64,000 nt of DNA, taken from IMG/VR virus record IMGVR_UViG_3300027896_000033, positions 1-64,000 of that record; one strand, 5' to 3'. The notes under the pieces are model-generated. The model was not told where the DNA came from and ran no database searches. It saw nothing but the letters and a program-made list of their open reading frames with translations. Shown piece by piece: positions 54,012 through 62,861 of this stretch. Within the stretch, counting starts at the first letter, position 1; every line of letters begins with the position of its first letter. The position numbers were made by a program, and so were the translations under genes. Source of the stretch: a virus.

Positions 54012-54762
54012 TCAATTAGCTACTATTTTTACAGGCACTTATCGAATTATCTCTCCGTTGCATCATTACAATAACGATGCAACCGAAGATGTTGTTATTA
54101 TAATTACTGCTCCGTATGATGGTATAAATTACATAGCTATAAATAATATAAACAATACAGTAATCTCTAGAGTATCATTACCCTGCATGGATAAATTAAA
54201 GGATACAATATTAGAGAATGATTCCTCAATTACACGAAATGACTTGAGTATTACATCTGTTTTTGGGATATATAATAGTTCGATATCTGTAAATATTAAA
54301 ATCGCGACTGTATTTTTTGTATTAGTAAATATGCATACATTGGAAAACTATTTAGTACAAGTTGATGTAACTAATCATGATCCTAATAACTTAATAATCA
54401 CCCCTATTACAAAATTTTTTAATTCAAATAATGTATATTTTGACACTACAGTGACTACAAATGTAACTGTAAATGATTATACAAATGTTTCTGAAATTGA
54501 TGCTTACATAACTTTTGTTGATGCTGGGCCAACTAATACATTGAGTTCAGCAAGTATTGAAGGGATTCGTATTTTAGTAAGCGATGCTGAGAAACAGCTC
54601 TTTGCAGTTGGTAATAATATAGTTTTACCTGATACTATTTACCCTCTTGTTGATATATGGTCCAATCAACATCGTCAGTTTTTTCAATTAACAGAAGACA
54701 CAGAAAAAATTAAATTAAATTTTTCAACAGGTTTAGGTTTTATTGGTTTTAAAAATCAATAA
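54004..54762 (+). CDS. Putative virion protein, 252 aa
   Basis: Starts 8 bases before the end of the portal gene, so translation is coupled. Beta-rich, Asn/Thr/Ile-rich, no recognised domain. Location after the portal is compatible with a neck or head protein, but there is no motif support. Confidence 0.8.
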   Translation: MNNQLATIFTGTYRIISPLHHYNNDATEDVVIIITAPYDGINYIAINNINNTVISRVSLPCMDKLKDTILENDSSITRNDLSITSVFGIYNSSISVNIKIATVFFVLVNMHTLENYLVQVDVTNHDPNNLIITPITKFFNSNNVYFDTTVTTNVTVNDYTNVSEIDAYITFVDAGPTNTLSSASIEGIRILVSDAEKQLFAVGNNIVLPDTIYPLVDIWSNQHRQFFQLTEDTEKIKLNFSTGLGFIGFKNQ

Positions 54763-54774
54763 AAAGGCAATTTT

Positions 54775-54948
54775 ATGGCAATAGATCTTGATTTTTTTGA
54801 GAATGAAAAGAACATAGGAACAGAGAAAAGGATTTTTATAAATCCATATAAAGAATTACTCGAAATACATGAAAAACTGGAAGCTATTGCTACTATTATT
54901 CCTGAAAACTTTCTTTTAGAACATTCGTTTCAATCAAAGGATAAATAA
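54775..54948 (+). CDS. Small acidic protein, 57 aa
   Basis: ATG at 54775 with AAAAAGG 6 bases upstream, 12 bases past the previous stop; ends TAA at 54948. Predicted helical (YKELLEIHEKLEAIATIIPE). Last gene of the portal unit, ahead of the replication promoter. Function unknown. Confidence 0.7.
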   Translation: MAIDLDFFENEKNIGTEKRIFINPYKELLEIHEKLEAIATIIPENFLLEHSFQSKDK

Positions 54949-54959
54949 GCACTTTTCTC

Positions 54960-54988
54960 TTTACATTCCTTTTATTTCTGTGTATATT
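54960..54988 (+). promoter_or_regulatory. Sigma70-type promoter for the replication module
   Basis: TTTACA (54960-54965), 17-bp spacer, TATATT (54983-54988), 55 bases before the helicase start. The only promoter-like sequence found ahead of genes 55043-61507, which are otherwise tightly packed. Confidence 0.65.
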
Positions 54989-55042
54989 ATGTTTCAGTTG
55001 AAATGTAGTACTATGCAAAAATTCTAGGAGTGTACATACCTT

Positions 55043-57586
55043 ATGAAAATTAGTATTCAAGAGTTTTTAAAAGAACAAAAAATAGATTTTTATATGGGTA
55101 GAGTTGCTGAAAAAAGCCCTTATCATTTATTCACATTAGTTACCTTAAACCCCTCAATTAAATTGATGCTAGTCACTCATTCAATTGATATGAGTGCAGT
55201 AGTCATTTATTGGCATTCAAATCTTAATTATGCAATTCAAAGTACTTCTTTTACTCATTATAATGAAGCATTACCATTACTTAAAGCGATGGTTTGTACT
55301 ACTACTGTTAATGAGTTAATACACGAGCCTCCTGAAAACTTGTATTTGAATCTCATTTTAACACATTCAATATTAAAAGAAATGTCTTTTGCACAATCAA
55401 TGGCAAAACAATTTCTGGAAAGAGGTAAATTATCGGATAAACAATTATTATATATTGTGGGACCTACTCCTAATGGGCGACCTCCAATTCAATCAAACGT
55501 ATTAAATGCTATAAATATATTCACAGCATATGCTGAAAAAGTTATAAAAGAAAAGGGTAAACAGGTATCAACTATAGTAACACGTAATTTCAATCTAAAA
55601 GCAACAAAAGGGGATGATGTTACATTAGTCCCAACAACTGAATATAAATCACATCAATACACTTTTCCTAATTTTAATCCAGTGCAATCATTAGTATTCC
55701 CACATATTAATTCAGACAATAATTTAGTTATTGGAGCTAACACAAGTTCAGGTAAAACTATTTGCGCTGAAATGTTGATGGATGGAATATTAGCTAACAA
55801 AAAGAAAATTGTGTACCTTTCACCACTTAAATCATTAACACAAGAAAAATACAGTGATTGGCAGAAAAGGTTCCCTGACAAAACAATTGAAATTATGACA
55901 GGGGATTACAATTTATCCGAATCTCAGGCAAACAAATTAAAAACAGTTGATATTATTTGTATGACATCTGAGATGTTAGATAGTAGAACTCGAAAATTCG
56001 AATCAGAGAAAAATACATGGTTATACAATGTAGGGTTACTAATTGTAGACGAATCTCACATAACAGGAGTTGAAGGGCGTGGTCCTTCTTGCGAAGTAGG
56101 AATTATGCGTTTTACTCAAATCAATCCTGATGCCAGAGTATTATTGCTATCTGCTACTATGCCTAATGTTGAAGAATTTGGTGAATGGCTTAGTATATTA
56201 AACGGTAAGAAGACTGATATAGTTCTTTGTGACTGGCGCCCAGTAGTATTGAAAATGCATTATATTGAATATACTACGCAAGGTGATTATTATGACAATC
56301 GTAATGCTAAAATGGCCGAAGCTGTAGATCTAGTATTGCAAAAACCTGAAGAAAAGTTTCTTATATTTGTACACGATAAAACTACAGGTAGAGAGATTAT
56401 TAAACTCCTTAAAGCAAAGAATGTAACAGCAATGTTTCATAATGCAGATCTCAATATTACTGATAGACTTAAAATAGAAGAACAATTCAAAATTAAAAAA
56501 GGTGGGCTACAAACACTTGTAGCAACTTCAACACTTGCCTGGGGTGTAAATTTACCAGCTAGAAATGTCATTATAGTTGGTGTACATAGAGGCATGAATG
56601 AAGTTGATGAACTTGACATAGTGCAAATGTTGGGCCGGGCCGGGAGGTATGGAATTGACACCGAAGGTTTTGTATATATGGTGTTACCTGAAAGAACCAT
56701 TGAAAAATGGAAATCTCGTATTAGAAATCCTAGAGCAGTAACATCTTGTCTTAAAAAATTAGATGTTCTTGCTTTTCATGTACTTAGTGAGATCAATACT
56801 AAAAACATAATAAATGAAGCAAATGTTAAATCATGGTATTCAAGATCATTGGCTTCGGTACAGCAAATAGATATGCATGAGGACGAATCAGCACATGTTA
56901 TTCAGGATTTGATTAACATGAAAATGGTTAAACGACAAAAAATGGGTAATATGCTAAACATTACCAACATGGGTATAGTTAGTGCATTAATGTATTACAA
57001 TCCTTATGATATATATGATTGGTATAGGAATTTTGAACAAATAAATTCAAAGGGTAGTATATCTGATGTAGCAATGGCTTGGGCTATAGCTGATATCCCT
57101 TCAAATAGATTAACATACGTTCCAAAGAATATGATTGAAAAAGTTGCTGAATATAAAAAACTACTTATAGCTAATGGAATTGATATGTCGTATACTGATC
57201 TTACTTCAATTAATTCAATATATGCAGCTTATCATTGTTTACAAGGAAGCGATCCTATAGACGGAATGATTAAATCAACAATGCGTTCATTTCAATATGA
57301 TGCCCCTAGAATGATATCATCACTAGAGATGATTGATGCTAACTACAGTAGATGGGGTATGGATTGGAATGAAATTGGAACACGAGCTATTTATGGTGTC
57401 CGTAAAGAGATGCTTAATTTAGTTAAAATTGAAGGGGTAGGAAGAGCACGAGCTGAAAAGTTGTATAGTCTAGGTTTTACAGATGCTGCATCACTCGCAA
57501 AAACAGATGCTTCAAAACTTCAGCCAGCATTTACACTTAAATTAGCAAAAGAAATCATTAAGAATGCACAAGAAATCAACAAGTAA
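55043..57586 (+). CDS. Ski2-like / Hel308-type superfamily 2 DNA helicase
   Basis: 847 residues. Superfamily 2 motifs in order: Walker A GANTSSGKT (about 231), DESH box in LIVDESH (about 336), SATMPN (about 370), HNADL and TLAWGVNLP, and Q-x-x-GRAGR motif VI (about 530). A C-terminal helix-hairpin-helix (IEGVGRARAEKLYSLGF, about 797 on) is typical of Hel308/Brr2-like enzymes. The N-terminal 200 residues are phage-specific. Expected to unwind forked or recombination intermediates during replication. SD AGGAG at a rather long spacing. Confidence 0.92.
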   Translation: MKISIQEFLKEQKIDFYMGRVAEKSPYHLFTLVTLNPSIKLMLVTHSIDMSAVVIYWHSNLNYAIQSTSFTHYNEALPLLKAMVCTTTVNELIHEPPENLYLNLILTHSILKEMSFAQSMAKQFLERGKLSDKQLLYIVGPTPNGRPPIQSNVLNAINIFTAYAEKVIKEKGKQVSTIVTRNFNLKATKGDDVTLVPTTEYKSHQYTFPNFNPVQSLVFPHINSDNNLVIGANTSSGKTICAEMLMDGILANKKKIVYLSPLKSLTQEKYSDWQKRFPDKTIEIMTGDYNLSESQANKLKTVDIICMTSEMLDSRTRKFESEKNTWLYNVGLLIVDESHITGVEGRGPSCEVGIMRFTQINPDARVLLLSATMPNVEEFGEWLSILNGKKTDIVLCDWRPVVLKMHYIEYTTQGDYYDNRNAKMAEAVDLVLQKPEEKFLIFVHDKTTGREIIKLLKAKNVTAMFHNADLNITDRLKIEEQFKIKKGGLQTLVATSTLAWGVNLPARNVIIVGVHRGMNEVDELDIVQMLGRAGRYGIDTEGFVYMVLPERTIEKWKSRIRNPRAVTSCLKKLDVLAFHVLSEINTKNIINEANVKSWYSRSLASVQQIDMHEDESAHVIQDLINMKMVKRQKMGNMLNITNMGIVSALMYYNPYDIYDWYRNFEQINSKGSISDVAMAWAIADIPSNRLTYVPKNMIEKVAEYKKLLIANGIDMSYTDLTSINSIYAAYHCLQGSDPIDGMIKSTMRSFQYDAPRMISSLEMIDANYSRWGMDWNEIGTRAIYGVRKEMLNLVKIEGVGRARAEKLYSLGFTDAASLAKTDASKLQPAFTLKLAKEIIKNAQEINK

Positions 57587-57597
57587 AAGGTGAATTA

Positions 57598-57909
57598 ATG
57601 TTATTAAACGGTAGAGATTTAATTAAACAAGCAGCAGAAGATATCAATGCAACTAAGGTACTTCCTTTTAAAATAGAAGTTACTGATATTGAAAATGCAC
57701 AGGGAGACGATCTTAAAAATATTATTAATTATTTTCTTGATAGCATTGAGACTATTTCTGAAACTAAAGAACATTTAATCCCTCAAAATGTTATTAGTTT
57801 ATATAACAACATAGTTGATAAATCTGTAAATTTCGATGTTATAGAGAATGGCGTCGATGTATTTGATATAGATAGCATTGTGTTTAGAAGAACTAAATTT
57901 AATGAGTAG
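57598..57909 (+). CDS. Hypothetical protein between two helicase genes, 103 aa
   Basis: SD AAAGGTG. Acidic, helical protein with no recognised motif, located between the Hel308-like and SNF2 genes and overlapping the latter by 8 bases. A helicase accessory subunit is possible by position only. Confidence 0.75.
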   Translation: MLLNGRDLIKQAAEDINATKVLPFKIEVTDIENAQGDDLKNIINYFLDSIETISETKEHLIPQNVISLYNNIVDKSVNFDVIENGVDVFDIDSIVFRRTKFNE

Positions 57910-59986
57910 TATCGAAATACACAAACTCTCTCGACGCATTGCTGTACATGATAGGTATGCATTAGGTGCAGCAATGCAGGCATTAAAACTTAATCTATTT
58001 AAGGGTAATGATGCGATATGTGAGAAGATAGCACGACAATATTTAAGTAATCCTAATATGAAGATAAACAATCTTCAGTTGGATACATTAAAGAAAAGAA
58101 TGGTGCCCTATAGTTTAGTTCTTTTTGAAAATGGAGGGATTCCTGAGAATATACTAGAACATGCAGCTAATTGTACATACACAATTACACAAAATAAAGG
58201 CACAAATAAAAATGTAATTGAAAGGAAGTATGCTTCTATAAAAATAAGTAAATACCCTTCTATTTATCTAGCTTTTAAATTTGATCCAGGTGTTATTGAA
58301 CAAATAAGAAAATTAGATACTCCTAAATTTGATACTCTAACCAAATCATGGAAAATTAGAGCAACCATTCGTAACTGTGAAGAACTATTAAAAATTGAAT
58401 TCACTTTTAGTCCTGAGTTAGAGGAATGGTATCATACACATTCATATAAATTCTACCCAACTCCTCAAAAACACATAAAAATAAAAGGTCTCCAGAAAGA
58501 ATTACGACCTTTTCAAGAAGAAGGTATTGCGTATGTCGTAAGTAGGCATAATAGAGCTCTTATTGGGGACGATATGGGGCTAGGAAAAACTGTACAAGGT
58601 ATAGGATGGATGCAATATTTAATAAAAGCGCGTCCAGCACTTATAGTTTGCCCAGCATCACTAAAATATAACTGGGCAAAGGAAATTCTTTTATGGGTTG
58701 AGAACCCTTCTATTTATGTATTAAATGGTTCTCCCACATCAAAAACACCAGATCAAATATTTACTAAACAACATCTGTATCATCAAGGTGATAAAAAAAA
58801 TAAATTTATTATTATAAATTATGATATTATCCCTAATGATTTTAAACGAAAAATTAGTTCCGAAGGTAAAAAAATAAAAACTGAAATTAAGTATTCAAAA
58901 TGGGTGGATTACTTAAAAGAACTAGAAATACAATGTGTTGCCCTTGATGAGGTGCAATATATTAAAAATAAAGAAGCTGTTAGAACAATAGCAACTCTTG
59001 CATTGTGTAAAGAAATACCGAATATAGTTGCACTATCAGGTACACCAATTGAAAATAGACCGATTGAATTTTTTACATTATTAAATCTTCTAAATCCATA
59101 TCAATTCTCAAATAAACTTGAATATGCAATGCGTTATTGTAATGCACAACATAATGGTTTCGGTTGGGATTTTAAAGGTTTTTCAAACTTAAAGGAACTC
59201 CATACTATTGTATCTCAATCTGTAATGATAAGAAGGCTTAAAGAAGAAGTATTAACTGAACTGCCTCCAAAAATTCGTATTACAGTAGATATGGAAATTG
59301 ACAACAGGAAAGAATACGATAAAGCAAAAGCTGATGTTACTGCATGGTTTAGGAGTAAAGGACTTAATTCAAAAGCTGATTCTTCAGAGAAAGCAAAAGC
59401 GTTAGTGAAAATTAACACCCTTCTTCAATTAAGTGCTAAGGGAAAACTTAGAAATTGTATTGAGTGGATTAACACGTATCTTGAAAGTGGTAAAAAACTA
59501 GTAGTATTTGCAACACATCAGGCAACTATTGATATGTTGCTTAAAGAATTTGGACATGTTATAAGAGACAAAGAAGGAATTGCTGTTGAAGTTGATGGAC
59601 GTACTTCATTAAAAGTGCGACAACAACATGTAGAAATATTTCAAACTAATGACAAATGTAGGCTTTTTTTAGGTAATTTACAAGCAGCAGGAGTAGGTTT
59701 AACATTGACAGCCGCTTCAGCTACATGTTCCATTGAACTTGGTTTAGTACCAGGTCATCATTTACAAGCAGAAGACAGAGTGCATAGAATTGGGCAATTA
59801 TCAGATTCAGTTTTTGCTTATTATTTAATAGCTAGAAGAACTATAGAAGAAGATATAGCACAACTTTTAAGCACAAAACACGATACCTTAAAATCAACAC
59901 TAGATGGTATTGAAATTAGCAATAGTGATGTAGATATGCAACAGCATAGCATGCTGTCTGATATTGCACAGAGGATAGTATTTTAA
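57902..59986 (+). CDS. SNF2-family helicase/translocase (SMARCAL1-like)
   Basis: 694 residues from the ATG at 57902 (an in-frame TTG at 57878 has no SD). SNF2 motifs: LRPFQEEGIAYV as the Q-like entry, Walker A GDDMGLGKT (about 223), motif II LDEVQ in place of DEAH (about 347), SGTPIENR motif III (about 378) and AEDRVHRIGQ motif VI (about 625). The single-gene layout with LRPFQ and an N-terminal substrate-recognition-like region is closest to SMARCAL1/HARP-type annealing helicases. Likely acts in fork remodelling or recombination with the neighbouring helicase. Confidence 0.9.
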   Translation: MSSIEIHKLSRRIAVHDRYALGAAMQALKLNLFKGNDAICEKIARQYLSNPNMKINNLQLDTLKKRMVPYSLVLFENGGIPENILEHAANCTYTITQNKGTNKNVIERKYASIKISKYPSIYLAFKFDPGVIEQIRKLDTPKFDTLTKSWKIRATIRNCEELLKIEFTFSPELEEWYHTHSYKFYPTPQKHIKIKGLQKELRPFQEEGIAYVVSRHNRALIGDDMGLGKTVQGIGWMQYLIKARPALIVCPASLKYNWAKEILLWVENPSIYVLNGSPTSKTPDQIFTKQHLYHQGDKKNKFIIINYDIIPNDFKRKISSEGKKIKTEIKYSKWVDYLKELEIQCVALDEVQYIKNKEAVRTIATLALCKEIPNIVALSGTPIENRPIEFFTLLNLLNPYQFSNKLEYAMRYCNAQHNGFGWDFKGFSNLKELHTIVSQSVMIRRLKEEVLTELPPKIRITVDMEIDNRKEYDKAKADVTAWFRSKGLNSKADSSEKAKALVKINTLLQLSAKGKLRNCIEWINTYLESGKKLVVFATHQATIDMLLKEFGHVIRDKEGIAVEVDGRTSLKVRQQHVEIFQTNDKCRLFLGNLQAAGVGLTLTAASATCSIELGLVPGHHLQAEDRVHRIGQLSDSVFAYYLIARRTIEEDIAQLLSTKHDTLKSTLDGIEISNSDVDMQQHSMLSDIAQRIVF

Positions 59987-59988
59987 AC

Positions 59989-60930
59989 ATGTCTACGTAT
60001 AATAAACATATTACATTCAATGCAAAAGCATTCTTACAAGCAGTACATATTGATCACACAGATGTCGGTCCTAAAGCCACTAAAAATAGAGTGCAAGTAC
60101 ATTGCCCTTTTTGCCCAGGTTCAAAAAACTTTCATTTAGGTATACATGTAACTAATGCATATGCTAATTGTTGGAGGTGTGGACCACACTCTTTAATATC
60201 AACAATTAGAGAGTTATTGCATATTACCTGGAAAGAGGTATACTCGATAATCGAAGAATATGGAGATATTAGTAGTATTAAAACTTCTAAGCATATTAAA
60301 GTATCAGGATCTAAATTAGTACTTCCTGGATTAATAGAACCTTTAAAAAACAAACATCGAAAATATTTAATAGAAAGACATTTTGATCCTGATGATATAA
60401 TTAATACATGGAATGTACAGAGTGTAGGTCCTGTAGGTAGGTGTAGTCATAGAATATATATTCCTATTTATTACAGAGGCGAGGTAGTTAGTTATCAATG
60501 CAGATCCACTCAAAAAGGAAATGATATTGTACGCTACATAACGTGTGATCGAGATAAAGAAACTGTTTTTCACAAAAGTATTTTATATGGTCTTGATTAT
60601 GCTATTTCAGATAATGTTGCGGTGGTAGAAGGTGCTACTGATACATGGCGATTAGGACCTGGATCACTTGCCACTTTCGGAATGGAATTCATGAAAGAGC
60701 AGATATATCAATTATCGCGTTTTAAAAAAGTATACCTTATGTATGATCCTGAACCTGCCGCTATCAGACAAGCTGAGAAAATGGCAAATGAACTTGCTTT
60801 TATGGGTAAATGTGAACCTTATGTAATTGATATTAAAACATTAGGTGTAGAAGACCCAGGTGATCTAGATCAAAGAGATGCGAATGAATTAATGCTTGAT
60901 ATAACAAGAGGTACATTAAAATGTATATAG
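59989..60930 (+). CDS. DNA primase with CHC2-type zinc finger and TOPRIM domain
   Basis: 313 residues, short for a DnaG-type primase. Zinc site C39, C42, C61, C64 (HCPFCPGSKN ... CWRCG), then a middle region and a TOPRIM core with the Glu strand VVEGATDTW (about 211), the acidic pair in MYDPEPA (about 250) and DPGDLD. It should make RNA primers for the phage replisome; the helicase-binding C-terminal domain of bacterial DnaG is absent. It follows the SNF2 gene by 2 bases and overlaps the next gene by 10 bases. Confidence 0.9.
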   Translation: MSTYNKHITFNAKAFLQAVHIDHTDVGPKATKNRVQVHCPFCPGSKNFHLGIHVTNAYANCWRCGPHSLISTIRELLHITWKEVYSIIEEYGDISSIKTSKHIKVSGSKLVLPGLIEPLKNKHRKYLIERHFDPDDIINTWNVQSVGPVGRCSHRIYIPIYYRGEVVSYQCRSTQKGNDIVRYITCDRDKETVFHKSILYGLDYAISDNVAVVEGATDTWRLGPGSLATFGMEFMKEQIYQLSRFKKVYLMYDPEPAAIRQAEKMANELAFMGKCEPYVIDIKTLGVEDPGDLDQRDANELMLDITRGTLKCI

Positions 60931-61289
60931 CAGTTGATTTTGATGGGTCTGTAGTCACCCATGAGTACCCTAAAGTAGGAAGAGATATAGGAGCAGTTGA
61001 CACATTACGTAAACTTGTATTTAAAGGACACCAATTAATTCTCTGGACAATGCGTTCAGGAAAAGAGTTACAAGAAGCAGTTGATTGGTTTACAGCTAAT
61101 TCTATCCCTCTCTTCGGAATAAATGAGAACCCTACACAAAAATCATGGACCAAAAGCCCAAAAGCGTATGCACAATTGTATATAGACGATGCAGCACTCG
61201 GCGCCCCTCTTAAACAAGAAGAAGGTGGTCGCTCGTATCTTGATTGGGATATGACGACTGAGTACTTTAAAATGGTTGGGATGCTATGA
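60921..61289 (+). CDS. HAD-superfamily phosphatase, small
   Basis: 122 residues. DFDGSVV carries the nucleophile/acid pair D6/D8; LILWTMRSGKEL has the motif II Thr; YIDDAAL is the motif IV acidic pair. Resembles small stand-alone HAD hydrolases of phages, thought to act on nucleotides or polynucleotide ends. SD AGAGGT; overlaps the primase by 10 bases and the next gene by 4. Confidence 0.88.
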   Translation: MYIAVDFDGSVVTHEYPKVGRDIGAVDTLRKLVFKGHQLILWTMRSGKELQEAVDWFTANSIPLFGINENPTQKSWTKSPKAYAQLYIDDAALGAPLKQEEGGRSYLDWDMTTEYFKMVGML

Positions 61290-61507
61290 AACTAACTGTG
61301 GGCGAACTAAAGAATTGGATTGATACTTTTAATGTCAGTGACGAAACAGAAATTTGGATCGAATACCCAAAACGTTACGGTTTAGTCACTGACGCTAAAG
61401 TAATTACACATTTTGGGGATAACGATTCTGACTTTATCGAATGCCTTTCAATTGGTGGCGGAGCAGGAAAAGATAAAGATAAATTATATCTGTTCCATCA
61501 CTACTAA
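61286..61507 (+). CDS. Small conserved phage protein, 73 aa
   Basis: Coupled to the HAD gene by an ATGA overlap. Begins MKLTVGELKNWIDTFNVSDE, a pattern common in small phage proteins, with a Gly-rich loop (SIGGGAGKDKDK) near the C-terminus. Function unknown. Converges with the minus-strand gene ending at 61513. Confidence 0.75.
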   Translation: MKLTVGELKNWIDTFNVSDETEIWIEYPKRYGLVTDAKVITHFGDNDSDFIECLSIGGGAGKDKDKLYLFHHY

Positions 61508-61512
61508 ATCAA

Positions 61513-61701
61513 CTACTGAGTATCTGTTTTTACACAGTAACCGTTAATGTTGTAAGGATCAAAAGCATTTGAGCAGGTATCTTTATCTTTACAATTATAA
61601 CATGTAAAATCATCAATTTTAAGATGTATGTCTTTTAGAAATCCTTTAAACTGATCCGATGTTACTAGTTTATCAATATTAGGACTTTTACTATTTGCCA
61701 T
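61513..61701 (-). CDS. Small Cys-rich protein, 62 aa
   Basis: Very strong SD (AGGAGG, 6 bases upstream). Four cysteines in C-x2-C-x5-C and a distal Cys (FTCYNCKDKDTCSNAFDPY) suggest a metal or Fe-S site. The start overlaps the DUF488-like gene by 11 bases. Function unknown. Confidence 0.75.
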   Translation of the reverse strand: MANSKSPNIDKLVTSDQFKGFLKDIHLKIDDFTCYNCKDKDTCSNAFDPYNINGYCVKTDTQ

Positions 61702-62035
61702 TACTTACCTCCTGAATATCTATACCCAATTCATCTTTTAACCATTTTGCAACTATGTGCCTGTGACAAAATTTCTCTGACGATTCATAGCAGATTAAAA
61801 TTGCATCTTCTCCTAAATCAGCATAAACTTCAGCTGAGTCTAATTTGTCAAGCACCTCTTTTATGTACCTTTCAGTGTACCTTGTATCATTTCCAGATTC
61901 TTTCCACTCTTTAAAAATACCCCAAGTAGGTGCTAATTTCTTGTATCGTTTCCCTTTGTAAAAATTAGGGACAGTAGCACAAATTGCTACAGCGTCAGGG
62001 TGTTGTCCATTTATTGCAAAATAACTAGTCTTCAA
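61691..62035 (-). CDS. DUF488-family protein
   Basis: 114 residues. The C-terminal signature CYESSEKFCHRHIVAKWL is the hallmark of DUF488, and the N-terminal part (LAPTWGIFKEWK) fits the family. Activity not established. Starts with TTG (62035), supported by AGGAG about 9 bases upstream and a TTGA overlap with the loader gene's stop; there is no ATG alternative near. Confidence 0.85.
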   Translation of the reverse strand: MKTSYFAINGQHPDAVAICATVPNFYKGKRYKKLAPTWGIFKEWKESGNDTRYTERYIKEVLDKLDSAEVYADLGEDAILICYESSEKFCHRHIVAKWLKDELGIDIQEVSNGK

Positions 62036-62823
62036 TTATTCTTTCTCCTATCGTTCCCAAGAGCTTCCATGGCAGTGTATAAAGAAAATCTAGAAGATAA
62101 ACGTTCTGAAAATGCAGTTTCTATATCACTTATACTAGATAAGTTAGATGTAATTATAGTAAACTTTTGCTGCTCTAATCGTTCATTAATTAATACATAC
62201 ATTTGAGACACATTCCAATCACTTGATTTTTCAGTTCCTAAATCGTCTAACACTAAAAAATCAACATCCATACATTTTCGTAGAATGGATTTGCCTTCTT
62301 TAATATTACTACGCATATTTTCTTGTAATTGAAGGAACAATGTACTAACATTGATAAATTTGTATGACGTCTGTTTTACTTTTTGACCTTCTAAAACTAA
62401 TTTTTTCAACATTGAAACAGCCATGTAAGTTTTCCCTGCACCTACTTTACCAATTATAAATATACCAGGAGTATTTAAAACACCTGGTGCAAACGATTTA
62501 ATAGGAAGTACATTTTTATATAAAGGTGGAACATTAATACTTTCAATTAACTGTGTCTTCCTTTTTTTCAATCCACTTTTAATACATTCTTTATTTGAGC
62601 ACACTAAAGGTGGCAATACGATAGTAACTTCTTCACCATTACACAAATTATCAATTTCATCAAAAGATAAATGAGATTCAATATATTCGACAATAGTATC
62701 AATGTCTGCCTCATTTTTTTTGTAAAATTGAGACATAACAAATTCCTGAACAATATCTTTCCCACATTCAGTACATTGAAATGCTAAAAATACATTACTA
62801 AGATTTTTTTCAATTGTATCCAA
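62032..62823 (-). CDS. DnaC/IstB-like helicase-loader ATPase
   Basis: 263 residues. AAA+ ATPase with Walker A GKVGAGKT (125-132), Walker B LVLDDLG (190-196), sensor I IITSNLS and a C-terminal Arg region (SERLSSRF). N-terminal cysteines C17-x2-C20 and C75-x4-C80 may bind zinc. The start is TTG (62823), with SD AAGGAG 7 bases upstream. It should load a replicative helicase at the origin; no DnaB-type helicase is in the window, so it may load one encoded elsewhere or by the host. It follows the initiator gene, as in phage lambda O-P order. Confidence 0.9.
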   Translation of the reverse strand: MDTIEKNLSNVFLAFQCTECGKDIVQEFVMSQFYKKNEADIDTIVEYIESHLSFDEIDNLCNGEEVTIVLPPLVCSNKECIKSGLKKRKTQLIESINVPPLYKNVLPIKSFAPGVLNTPGIFIIGKVGAGKTYMAVSMLKKLVLEGQKVKQTSYKFINVSTLFLQLQENMRSNIKEGKSILRKCMDVDFLVLDDLGTEKSSDWNVSQMYVLINERLEQQKFTIITSNLSSISDIETAFSERLSSRFSLYTAMEALGNDRRKNN

Positions 62824-62861
62824 TTTGTAACTCCTTTAAAATTATTAACTTCTTTATAACA

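Noticed and set aside
57783-58071. Minus-strand open frames over the SNF2 gene start
   Set aside because: Antisense to two genes with clear function and coupled starts; no SD.
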